A stretch of 16,801 nucleotides of DNA from Phycisphaerae bacterium (lineage in GTDB: Bacteria > Planctomycetota > Phycisphaerae > Phycisphaerales > SM1A02), in the NCBI GenBank assembly GCA_018665385.1, contig JABJDN010000196.1:1-16801 (forward strand), given 5' to 3'. The notes under the pieces are model-generated. The model saw only the letters and a program-made list of their open reading frames with translations. It ran no database searches and was not told where the DNA came from. Below, piece after piece: positions 5,756 through 12,067 of the stretch (positions are counted from its first letter, which is position 1; each line of letters opens with the position of its first letter). The position numbers and the translations under genes are program-made.

Positions 5756-7585
5756 TTATTCATCACCTTCATCAACTTGATCAATAAAGCTTGATAACCT
5801 TCGCTTGCGAACAGGGTGTTGCAGCTTACGAATTGCTTTTGACTCAACTTGACGCACACGTTCTCGTGTGACCTTAAAGATACGCCCAACTTCCTCAAGA
5901 GTATAGGTGTAGCCATCACCAACTCCGTAACGCAACTTTAGAATTTCTCGTTCACGGTACGTTAACGTTTTGAGAACGTCATTGATTCGTGCGCGTAGCA
6001 TTTCACTCGTTGCCGTTTCGGATGGTGCTTGCTGACGTTCGTCTTCAATAAAGTCTCCGAACTGTGAATCCTCTGATTCGCCAACAGGGCGGTCAAGACT
6101 AATTGGGTGACGTGATATTTTCATAACACGTTTCGTTTCTTCATGAGACATGTCTGCTGCTTCAGCAATTTCTTCAAGAGTTGGTTCACGTCCAATTTCT
6201 TGAAGTAATCGTTTCTGAATCCCTCGCAATTTAGACATCGTTTCGATCATATGAACGGGAACTCGAATAGTCCTGGCATGGTCAGCAATAGCACGAGTAA
6301 TTGCTTGGCGAATCCACCAAGTGGCATAGGTCGAGAATTTATAACCGCGTCGGTATTCGTATTTGTCTACTGCACGCATAAGACCAGTGTTTCCTTCTTG
6401 AATAATGTCAAGGAAAGGAAGGCCACGGTTGCGATACTTTTTAGCAATCGAAACTACAAGCCTCAAGTTACCGCCGGAGAGGTCACGTTTGGCTTGGTCG
6501 TACTCTTGGAACACCACATCAATTGCTTTAAGCCGTACATCAAGTTCTTCAGGTGATTCTAATATTAAACCGCGAAGGCCTGACAACTCTTCTTCCATCA
6601 CTTCCAAATCTTCTGGATCGTAATTGCTACCAGGCTTTTTAGCTAAAACAATATCTCGCTCGATTTGCTTAAACTTCTTTGAGATTGATTGTAATTTACG
6701 AAGTAGAGGTTGGATTTTTGCGGTACGCAAGCAACATTCTTCGAGCAATGTCGCAATTTTGCGACGGCGGGCTTCCATGCAACGGCGAATTTCTTCTAAT
6801 TCCGCTTTCTTTAAGCCACCTTCTTCGCAACGTGCCCAATCAGCCGCGTTTGCTTCAAGGAGCAATCTCATTGTTGTGGTATTCACTGGAATTCGGCTTG
6901 CAACTTTTTGCTTCGCATTTTCTTCAGCAGTGGAAATTCTCATGGTTCTGTCGAAGGGGAGTTTGCCTTCGTGCACCAAGTCAAGAATTTCGATTCCCTG
7001 AATAGCGGCGTAATCAGATTCTAAAACTTTACGTCGAAATACGAATCGTGTAGATTCAATTTTCTTAGCGAGCCTAATTTCTTCTTCGCGTGTGAGAAGT
7101 GAAATGCTACCCATTTGCGTAAGGTACATACGAATAGGGTCGTCAATCCTTCTGGATGACGCTTCAGCAAGTGCCTGCGCGATGACCGCTTGTGCTTCTT
7201 CCTCATCAAGCAAGTCGTCTTCCGCGTCAATATGTACTGAGTTCTTAGGGTCTTTACCTTCATCTTCTGCACGTTCAGCTAGTTTTTGCGCCTTGTCTTT
7301 CCACGGCGTGTCGCGTTTAAACCGAAGGCTTGTTTCAAGTGGGATAAAGAATTGTTTCCAGCCTCTACGCATACGGAAATCTTCACCAATCAAGTCAATG
7401 CCTAAGTGGCTTACAAGAATGAGTAGTTCGTCGATTTTATCTGCTGTGAGATACTCATCTGGCAATGCCGCGTTCAGTTCTGCATAACACATCCAGCCAC
7501 GCTCTTTACTTTCATGTAAAAGGGCTTCCATGTTCGGATGAACTGCTGGGATTACTACGTCTCTTTTCTTCAATGTTGTGCTCAC
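5756..7585 (-). CDS. rpoD: Primary RNA polymerase sigma factor (RpoD/SigA)
   Basis: A 609-residue group 1 sigma-70 factor, which directs core polymerase to housekeeping promoters. Order of parts: region 1.1 (about 17-75), region 1.2 with 'DDPIRMYLTQMG' (148-159), a non-conserved insert of about 185 residues (180-365), region 2 with 'NLRLVVSIAKKYRNRGLPFL' and 'YKFSTYATWWIRQAITRAIA' (373-434), region 3 (445-520), and region 4 ending in the -35-binding helix-turn-helix 'TLEEVGRIFKVTRERVRQVE' (562-581). Region 1.1 and the full set of regions mark it as the essential sigma, not an alternative one. The start codon is GTG (7585-7583), supported by AAAGGAG (7593-7599) seven bases upstream. It follows dnaG by 76 bases on the same strand, and transcription ends at the hairpin 5640-5676. 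The near-consensus promoters elsewhere in the window fit such a sigma factor. Confidence 0.97.
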   Translation of the reverse strand: MSTTLKKRDVVIPAVHPNMEALLHESKERGWMCYAELNAALPDEYLTADKIDELLILVSHLGIDLIGEDFRMRRGWKQFFIPLETSLRFKRDTPWKDKAQKLAERAEDEGKDPKNSVHIDAEDDLLDEEEAQAVIAQALAEASSRRIDDPIRMYLTQMGSISLLTREEEIRLAKKIESTRFVFRRKVLESDYAAIQGIEILDLVHEGKLPFDRTMRISTAEENAKQKVASRIPVNTTTMRLLLEANAADWARCEEGGLKKAELEEIRRCMEARRRKIATLLEECCLRTAKIQPLLRKLQSISKKFKQIERDIVLAKKPGSNYDPEDLEVMEEELSGLRGLILESPEELDVRLKAIDVVFQEYDQAKRDLSGGNLRLVVSIAKKYRNRGLPFLDIIQEGNTGLMRAVDKYEYRRGYKFSTYATWWIRQAITRAIADHARTIRVPVHMIETMSKLRGIQKRLLQEIGREPTLEEIAEAADMSHEETKRVMKISRHPISLDRPVGESEDSQFGDFIEDERQQAPSETATSEMLRARINDVLKTLTYREREILKLRYGVGDGYTYTLEEVGRIFKVTRERVRQVESKAIRKLQHPVRKRRLSSFIDQVDEGDE

Positions 7586-7592
7586 GAAAAAA

Positions 7593-7599
7593 CTCCTTT
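7593..7599 (-). promoter_or_regulatory. Ribosome binding site of rpoD
   Basis: AAAGGAG on the minus strand, 7 bases before a GTG. It decides the non-ATG start of rpoD. Confidence 0.8.
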
Positions 7600-7615
7600 G
7601 TGTTCACAAGTAAGT

Positions 7616-7637
7616 GTTGCAACATACATATTGCAAC
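7616..7637. repeat. Inverted repeat in the dnaG-rpoD gap
   Basis: GTTGCAA (7616-7622) and TTGCAAC (7631-7637) form perfect 7-base arms around 8 bases. It sits in the 76-base spacer just before the rpoD ribosome binding site, so it could be a leader hairpin, an RNA processing site or a protein operator. On the plus side it is followed by a T6 run (7642-7647), but no plus-strand gene is nearby. Confidence 0.5.
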
Positions 7638-7661
7638 GTGATTTTTTGTAACGAGAAAGCA

Positions 7662-9488
7662 TTACGATGCACTCCTCGTTGATTGCTTACGGCGTATAGA
7701 ATTGATAGCCTGTTGGGCTGCCTTTTCCTTTGCGCTTTCGTCCATCTCTTGATGAACATTTTTTACTTCAGCGCGGATCGATTGATTTTGAATGACATTT
7801 TGAAGCGCCTGATTTGTAACTTCAATTGCACGCAAGACACTCCCATTTTCTTGGCAAATTCTCTCGCCAAGCAAGTAGTACGTCATGGCTGCAACTTTTG
7901 CTTGCTCGCCAAGATCGTCACCGATTTCATGAATTGAAAACAATGTGCCCGCCATTAATTTTGGAAGCATATAGATTGCGAGAGTGTGGGCGCTTTGTTC
8001 CATAAAATCTTCTGGAGTAATTGCATGGTCAGATTCACGCAATACTGCTGATGCCTCAGTCGCATCAAAAAGCAACACAGAGATGAACTCACGTTCAGCT
8101 AACTGTCGAGCTTTCGAAATAGTAACGGAAACAACAGGCTGCTCTTCAGTAGCTGGAGAATCAGTGGTTGGTGATTCCCTTCGAAGAGCAGGCTTTCTTG
8201 CTTTTAACTCGTTGCTAACTTCATCCATTGGGATTTTAAGCAATCGAGCAATTTTTTCATACACCAACGCCTTGCGTGAACTCGCAAGAGCATCAACACC
8301 TAGGCGAGCTAGTTCATTCATAAACAATTCTATACAGCGAGCTTTCCCTGATATCGTATCTTCGACAGCAAGCGAATTATCTAGGCGATTAAATTTGTAT
8401 TCTAATGCGTCCACTGATTCGGACAGCGCTTGCTCAAACTGGCCTTGTACAGAAGCTAAGTCAGCAGGGTCTTCACCTTCAGGCAATACACAAATTTGAA
8501 TGTCGATATTCTTCTTAAAGAAAATTTCTACTGCTCGGTCTGCAGCCGCTTGGCCAGCATTATCGCCATCGAATACCAATACAACTTCGTTTGCAACCCG
8601 AGATAAAATATCAGCATGCTCTGAAGTCAGCGCTGTTCCAAGCGTTGCAACAACATTTGTCACACCTGCTTGGTGACATGCAATTACATCCGTGTACCCT
8701 TCGACAACAACGGCCACTTTTAAATCTTGAATTGCTTTGCGAGCAAACTTATATCCGTAGAGTGTTTTTGATTTATGGAAAAGTGTAGTTTCAGGGCTAT
8801 TAATATATTTCGGCTCATCTTCTTCATCTAATCTTCGCCCACCAAAGGCAATAGGGGAGCCAGATTCGTCCAGGATAGGGAACATTATTCGGTGTCGAAA
8901 TGCATCGTATACCCTATTTTTTTCTTCGTTCTTTTTAATAATTCCAGCGCCAAGGCCAATCTCAATAGATTTTACATTGCCTTGCAATTTGTCCGTAATA
9001 AATGACCATGATTTAGGCGCCACTCCAATTGAAAATTGCTCGATGGTTTCATCGGTAAACCCGCGAGCATGTAATTGTTCTAGAGCATTAGCGCCTTCTG
9101 GTGTTGTCGAAAGCGCGGCAGTATATTGCTCCATTGTCCATTGCATTGCTTTGCGTAAAGTGCTTCGAGGCGTAAAATCTTCATCGACTTTTCGATTCGA
9201 AAGTTCGATGCCATGGCGTTCGGCTAAAAACCGTAACGCTTCCACAAAATCTTTTTTGAGGTACTCTTGAACAAAGTTAAAGCAATCACCCCCAGCACCG
9301 CAAGAAAAACACTTGTAAAATTCTTGACTTCTGTGAGTTACAACTCTCATAGAGGGTTTATGATCATCATGGAACGGACAAACACCGACCCACTCGCTGC
9401 CTTTTTGCTGCAAGGGGACAAATTCAGATATAAGTGTCACAAGGCTTACTGCCTCACGCACTCGTTCGATGTCTGTTCTGTCACTCAT
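7662..9488 (-). CDS. dnaG: DNA primase
   Basis: A 608-residue primase that makes RNA primers for replication with the DnaB helicase. From ATG 9488, the N-terminal zinc domain shows CPFH (C37, H40) and CFSC (C60, C63). The catalytic core has 'RVYDAFRHRIMFPI', the TOPRIM Glu in 'VVVEGYTD' (about 260-267), 'VFDGDNAG' (305-312) and 'DPAD' (340-343), the acidic metal-binding residues. The last 130 or so residues are helical and would form the helicase-interaction domain. I prefer ATG 9488 because it places the zinc ligands at the normal distance from the N-terminus; an in-frame ATG at 9530 would add 14 residues, and neither has a strong ribosome binding site. It is upstream of rpoD on the same strand, the conserved dnaG-rpoD pair; rpsU is absent. 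Confidence 0.95.
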   Translation of the reverse strand: MSDRTDIERVREAVSLVTLISEFVPLQQKGSEWVGVCPFHDDHKPSMRVVTHRSQEFYKCFSCGAGGDCFNFVQEYLKKDFVEALRFLAERHGIELSNRKVDEDFTPRSTLRKAMQWTMEQYTAALSTTPEGANALEQLHARGFTDETIEQFSIGVAPKSWSFITDKLQGNVKSIEIGLGAGIIKKNEEKNRVYDAFRHRIMFPILDESGSPIAFGGRRLDEEDEPKYINSPETTLFHKSKTLYGYKFARKAIQDLKVAVVVEGYTDVIACHQAGVTNVVATLGTALTSEHADILSRVANEVVLVFDGDNAGQAAADRAVEIFFKKNIDIQICVLPEGEDPADLASVQGQFEQALSESVDALEYKFNRLDNSLAVEDTISGKARCIELFMNELARLGVDALASSRKALVYEKIARLLKIPMDEVSNELKARKPALRRESPTTDSPATEEQPVVSVTISKARQLAEREFISVLLFDATEASAVLRESDHAITPEDFMEQSAHTLAIYMLPKLMAGTLFSIHEIGDDLGEQAKVAAMTYYLLGERICQENGSVLRAIEVTNQALQNVIQNQSIRAEVKNVHQEMDESAKEKAAQQAINSIRRKQSTRSAS

Positions 9489-9640
9489 TTCTATTCTGAT
9501 TCCGAATCTCACTCTATTTGTTGCTTGCATTCATGCTGGCAAACTTGTTGTGACTCTATGAACTCAATCACAGAGTTGTAAAACACGCATAAATAGCGCT
9601 TTTCTATTGCAGAAACCGATTGTTAATTAAATTGTTTGAC

Positions 9641-9714
9641 GGGCATCACAGAAGAGGATTTGGACTTTTTTCTATCAAAGATAGGCAGTTGTCCCATTGG
9701 TGGCGTGATTGGCC
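9641..9714. other. Nested stem-loop region upstream of dnaG (possible structured leader or small RNA)
   Basis: The gap 9489-9856 has no supportable protein gene. Inside it, three inverted repeats nest: GGGCATCAC (9641-9649) with GTGATTGGCC (9705-9714, one bulge and one mismatch), TTGGAC (9660-9665) with GTCCCA (9691-9696, one bulge), and CTATC (9672-9676) with GATAG (9680-9684, AAA loop). On the minus strand this would lie in the dnaG 5' leader; on the plus strand it lies upstream of two terminator-like hairpins. I see no match to tmRNA, RNase P RNA or SRP RNA landmarks. Confidence 0.3.
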
Positions 9715-9732
9715 GTTTGTATGTACTCACTA

Positions 9733-9760
9733 AGCATACGCAATAAACGCTTGCGGTCAA
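9733..9760 (-). promoter_or_regulatory. Candidate promoter for dnaG-rpoD
   Basis: On the minus strand, TTGACC (9760-9755) and TATGCT (9738-9733) are separated by 16 bases. Transcription from here would give a leader of about 235 bases before dnaG ATG 9488. Match quality is moderate (5 of 6 and 4 of 6), and the site overlaps a plus-strand terminator-like hairpin. Confidence 0.4.
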
Positions 9761-9778
9761 CTAAATGCGTGTTTTTTT
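9736..9778 (+). terminator. Possible plus-strand terminator, weak
   Basis: ATACGCA (9736-9742) can pair with TGCGTGT (9766-9772, one G-T pair), followed by T7 (9772-9778). The loop is long (23 bases), so this is uncertain. No plus-strand gene upstream explains it. Confidence 0.25.
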
Positions 9779-9786
9779 CGGACGGT

Positions 9787-9810
9787 AACCACAAAAAAAG
9801 TGGTTTTTTT
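9787..9810 (+). terminator. Terminator-like hairpin downstream of rpmB
   Basis: AACCAC (9787-9792) and GTGGTT (9800-9805) surround an A7 loop, and T7 runs through 9804-9810. The U-tract is on the correct side only for plus-strand transcription. Read from rpmB (minus) the hairpin lacks a following U-tract, so it would be a poor terminator there. Confidence 0.4.
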
Positions 9811-9856
9811 AAGATTTTCTTAGCTTTTAACTGCCTTCAGGACCGGCAGGGGTAAA

Positions 9857-10135
9857 TTAACCTGCTGCTGCGAGCTTTTGCTGTCGTGTGTATCCAAATT
9901 TCCGTTTCAATGGTTTAACCACAAGACCTTGTTTGATGGCCTTAGTTGAGACCTTAATGCGACGTGGAACACCATCTACGATTGCTCGAACGTTGTGGAG
10001 ATTTGGTTTAAATTTGCGTTTTTCGTTCGCTGTTATGTTTAAACCGATACCGCCTTGGTATTTTGGTTTACCACGGTAACGAATCTTGCGACCAACTTTA
10101 GTTTTGCGACCAGTAAAAAAACATACACGTGGCAT
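9857..10135 (-). CDS. rpmB: 50S ribosomal protein L28
   Basis: A 92-residue, strongly basic protein matching L28 of the large ribosomal subunit. The start 'MPRVCFFTGRKT' fits the family opening (RVC..TGK), the middle 'KRKFKPNLHNVRAIVDG' fits the conserved 'RRFxPNLHxxR' stretch, and 'RRIKVSTKAIKQG' follows. It is longer than the E. coli form (78) through extra basic residues around 15-38 and a C-terminal 'VVKPLKRKFGYTRQQKLAAAG'. Only one of the zinc-type Cys residues of some L28 proteins is present. The ATG is set by AAGGAG (10143-10148) 7 bases upstream and a promoter just before it. It appears to be a single-gene unit, with clpX ending 134 bases upstream of its start. Confidence 0.92.
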   Translation of the reverse strand: MPRVCFFTGRKTKVGRKIRYRGKPKYQGGIGLNITANEKRKFKPNLHNVRAIVDGVPRRIKVSTKAIKQGLVVKPLKRKFGYTRQQKLAAAG

Positions 10136-10151
10136 TGATAATCTCCTTCAG

Positions 10152-10170
10152 CCAATTTCAGGCGAATTGG
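10152..10170. repeat. Short inverted repeat in the rpmB leader
   Basis: CCAATT (10152-10157) and AATTGG (10165-10170) around 7 bases lie between the rpmB -10 box and its ribosome binding site, so the stem would form near the 5' end of the mRNA. L28 autoregulation through this stem is possible but not shown. Confidence 0.35.
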
Positions 10171-10172
10171 AG

Positions 10173-10181
10173 ATTATACCA
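10173..10181 (-). promoter_or_regulatory. Extended -10 promoter of rpmB
   Basis: On the minus strand the sequence reads TGGTATAAT, a perfect -10 box with the TGn extension, 37 bases before the rpmB ATG. No good -35 box is visible, which fits an extended -10 promoter. Confidence 0.6.
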
Positions 10182-10234
10182 AAAAGTTTGGCAGAGGGAA
10201 AGAAGAACCAGACCCATTATTTAGCTAAAAAGTA

Positions 10235-10263
10235 CGGTTCTTGAATCCAAATAGAGATAACCG
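10235..10263 (-). terminator. Weak candidate terminator of clpX
   Basis: On the minus strand, CGGTT (10263-10259) can pair with AACCG (10239-10235) across a 19-base loop, followed by TACTTTTT. It is placed just after the clpX stop, but the stem is short. Confidence 0.3.
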
Positions 10264-10269
10264 GCCTTT

Positions 10270-11685
10270 TTATGCCGACTCTTTCTTCACTTTCTTAGGT
10301 TGCAGTATCTGATCAAGGTGCAAGCCATCTTCGATGGACTTCGCAGTAACGAGATATTCAGCATCTTGATTTTCACGATCAGGAAGGTCATACATGACAT
10401 CAATCATAAAGTTATCAATGACTGCTCTAAGTGCTCTTGCGCCAGTACCACGCTCCATAGCCCGCTTGGCGATAAGGTGCAGCGCATCATCCGTAAACTC
10501 AAGTTTCGCATCTTCTAGACTAAACAAGTGTTGGTATTGTTTAATAATGGCATTTCTAGGTTCAGTTAAAATTCGAACCATTGCATCTTCGGTGAGCGGC
10601 ATGAGGGGGGTAACAATTGGCAAACGACCTAACAATTCAGGAATTAAACCAAAGTGAAGAATATCTTCTGTGAGAACTTGCTCGAGTAATTCTGCTTGGC
10701 GTTCGTGATCTTCGCCTTCATCTCCTGCAGCACCGCCGAAACCAATTCTAGATTTACCAATTCGCTTTGCGATGATATCTGCAATGCCATCAAAGGAACC
10801 GCCACAGATAAACAATATGTTTGATGTGTCCATTTGAATGTACTGCTGTTCAGGGTGTTTACGCCCGCCCTGAGGAGGAACATTAGCTGTAACTCCTTCA
10901 AGCATTTTCAAGAGTGATTGTTGCACACCTTCACCAGAAACATCACGAGTAATTGAAACGTTTTGTGTTGTTCTTCCGATTTTATCGATTTCATCAATGT
11001 AGATGATTCCACGTTGTGCAGCGTCTAAATCAAAATCTGCCGCTTGCAAAAGTTTAAGTAATAAGTTTTCTACATCTTCACCGACATAGCCAGCTTCAGT
11101 CAATGTAGTTGCATCTGCAATCGCAAATGGAACGTTGAGGATTTTAGAGAGTGTTTTAGCAAGTAAGGTTTTACCGGTGCCTGTTGGGCCGATCATGAGA
11201 ACGTTTGATTTATCTAAATCTACATCGCGGTCTGCATTGTCTATTTGCGATAGCCGTTTGTAATGATTGTGTACCGCAACTGACAGTGAACGTTTCGCTC
11301 TGTCTTGCCCAATGATGTATTTCTCTAAGAATTCGTTAATTTGACTCGGAGTTAGTATTGACGTAAAGGTAGGGGACGACGCTGTAATTCTTCGACGTTC
11401 CTGTTTAAAAATGTTTTGGCACAAGTCAGTACAGTTTGAGCACACATAAATTTCGCTTGGACCCTCCACCATAGGACCCACTTCACGGGAAGTTTTCCCG
11501 CAAAACGAACAAGTTGTTACGCGACGACCTTTAAATCCATCGTCGTCGCCACCGCCGCCAGAACCACCTGTACCGCCAGAACTTCCCGCTCCACCACCAG
11601 ATCCAAGGCCTCCATCAAAAGGAGAACCATCTTGGTCTTGGTTCATCGCCATTGGTGCAGGTGTATTGTTTTTCTTTTTACTCAT
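10270..11685 (-). CDS. clpX: ClpX, ATPase unfoldase of the ClpXP protease
   Basis: A 471-residue AAA+ protein that unfolds tagged substrates and feeds them to ClpP. Residues 1-55 hold a Gly/Ser-rich low-complexity stretch ending in DDDG, longer than usual. The zinc-binding domain follows with C59-x2-C62 and C82-x2-C85. The AAA+ core has Walker A 'GPTGTGKT' (166-173), pore loop GYVG (199-202), Walker B 'IIYIDE' (227-232), the RKH loop (275-277), the arginine-finger region 'LLGRLP' and sensor 2 'GTGARALR' (413-420). The IGF tripeptide used to dock on ClpP is present (314-316), so it should work with a ClpP encoded elsewhere. The ATG at 11685 has an AGGA (11691-11694) upstream. It is downstream of tig and a SHOCT gene, in the tig-(clpP)-clpX neighbourhood but without clpP. 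Confidence 0.97.
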   Translation of the reverse strand: MSKKKNNTPAPMAMNQDQDGSPFDGGLGSGGGAGSSGGTGGSGGGGDDDGFKGRRVTTCSFCGKTSREVGPMVEGPSEIYVCSNCTDLCQNIFKQERRRITASSPTFTSILTPSQINEFLEKYIIGQDRAKRSLSVAVHNHYKRLSQIDNADRDVDLDKSNVLMIGPTGTGKTLLAKTLSKILNVPFAIADATTLTEAGYVGEDVENLLLKLLQAADFDLDAAQRGIIYIDEIDKIGRTTQNVSITRDVSGEGVQQSLLKMLEGVTANVPPQGGRKHPEQQYIQMDTSNILFICGGSFDGIADIIAKRIGKSRIGFGGAAGDEGEDHERQAELLEQVLTEDILHFGLIPELLGRLPIVTPLMPLTEDAMVRILTEPRNAIIKQYQHLFSLEDAKLEFTDDALHLIAKRAMERGTGARALRAVIDNFMIDVMYDLPDRENQDAEYLVTAKSIEDGLHLDQILQPKKVKKESA

Positions 11686-11806
11686 TCTATTCCTGTTCTC
11701 ATAAATTCTAAATCAGACTATCGTCAGTCCACCACTATGCAATTGTGGCATAAAAAAACTACTCTGCCCACTACTTTCCCATAGTTTTCCCTCTTAAGGG
11801 CGTTTT

Positions 11807-12067
11807 TCATGACTTTTTAGGAGATATCGGTCGTTCATTCTTGTACATACAAACAATTGATTCCCGTGCTTTATCGAACTCTTCCTGTGTAATTGTACCA
11901 TTAGCCAACATCTTTCTCAGTTGGTTGAGCGAAAATGTGCTGGTCTCAACAGAGTCAGATTTCATCTTTTTACGTGCTATAAAAATTATAACTCCGCCAA
12001 CTACGGTAAAAGCAACAAGCAACAGAATTGCAGGAAGAGTTTCAGTGAAAGCACTTCCAAGAAACAT
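11807..12067 (-). CDS. Small membrane protein with SHOCT domain
   Basis: An 86-residue protein. Residues about 10-31 ('LPAILLLVAFTVVGGVIIFI') form one membrane helix, followed by a basic 'ARKKMK' consistent with a cytoplasmic C-terminus. Residues about 46-71 ('SLNQLRKMLANGTITQEEFD', then KAR) match the SHOCT motif, a short helical pair common at protein ends and thought to mediate oligomerisation or interaction. The ATG shares one base with the tig stop (TGATG, 12065-12069), so it is probably translated by ribosomes finishing trigger factor. It sits where clpP often lies, between tig and clpX, 121 bases before clpX. Its function is unknown; a link to membrane protein quality control is only suggested by the neighbours. 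Confidence 0.8.
   Translation of the reverse strand: MFLGSAFTETLPAILLLVAFTVVGGVIIFIARKKMKSDSVETSTFSLNQLRKMLANGTITQEEFDKARESIVCMYKNERPISPKKS

Noticed and set aside
9267..9581. Plus-strand open frame running past the start of dnaG.
   Set aside because: It is antisense to the zinc-binding domain of dnaG, has no motif, and no ribosome binding site is evident.
11789..11805. Terminator-like CCCT/AGGG stem followed by a T5 run on the plus strand between the SHOCT gene and clpX.
   Set aside because: The stem is only 4 bases, no plus-strand gene is present, and on the minus strand there is no following U-tract.
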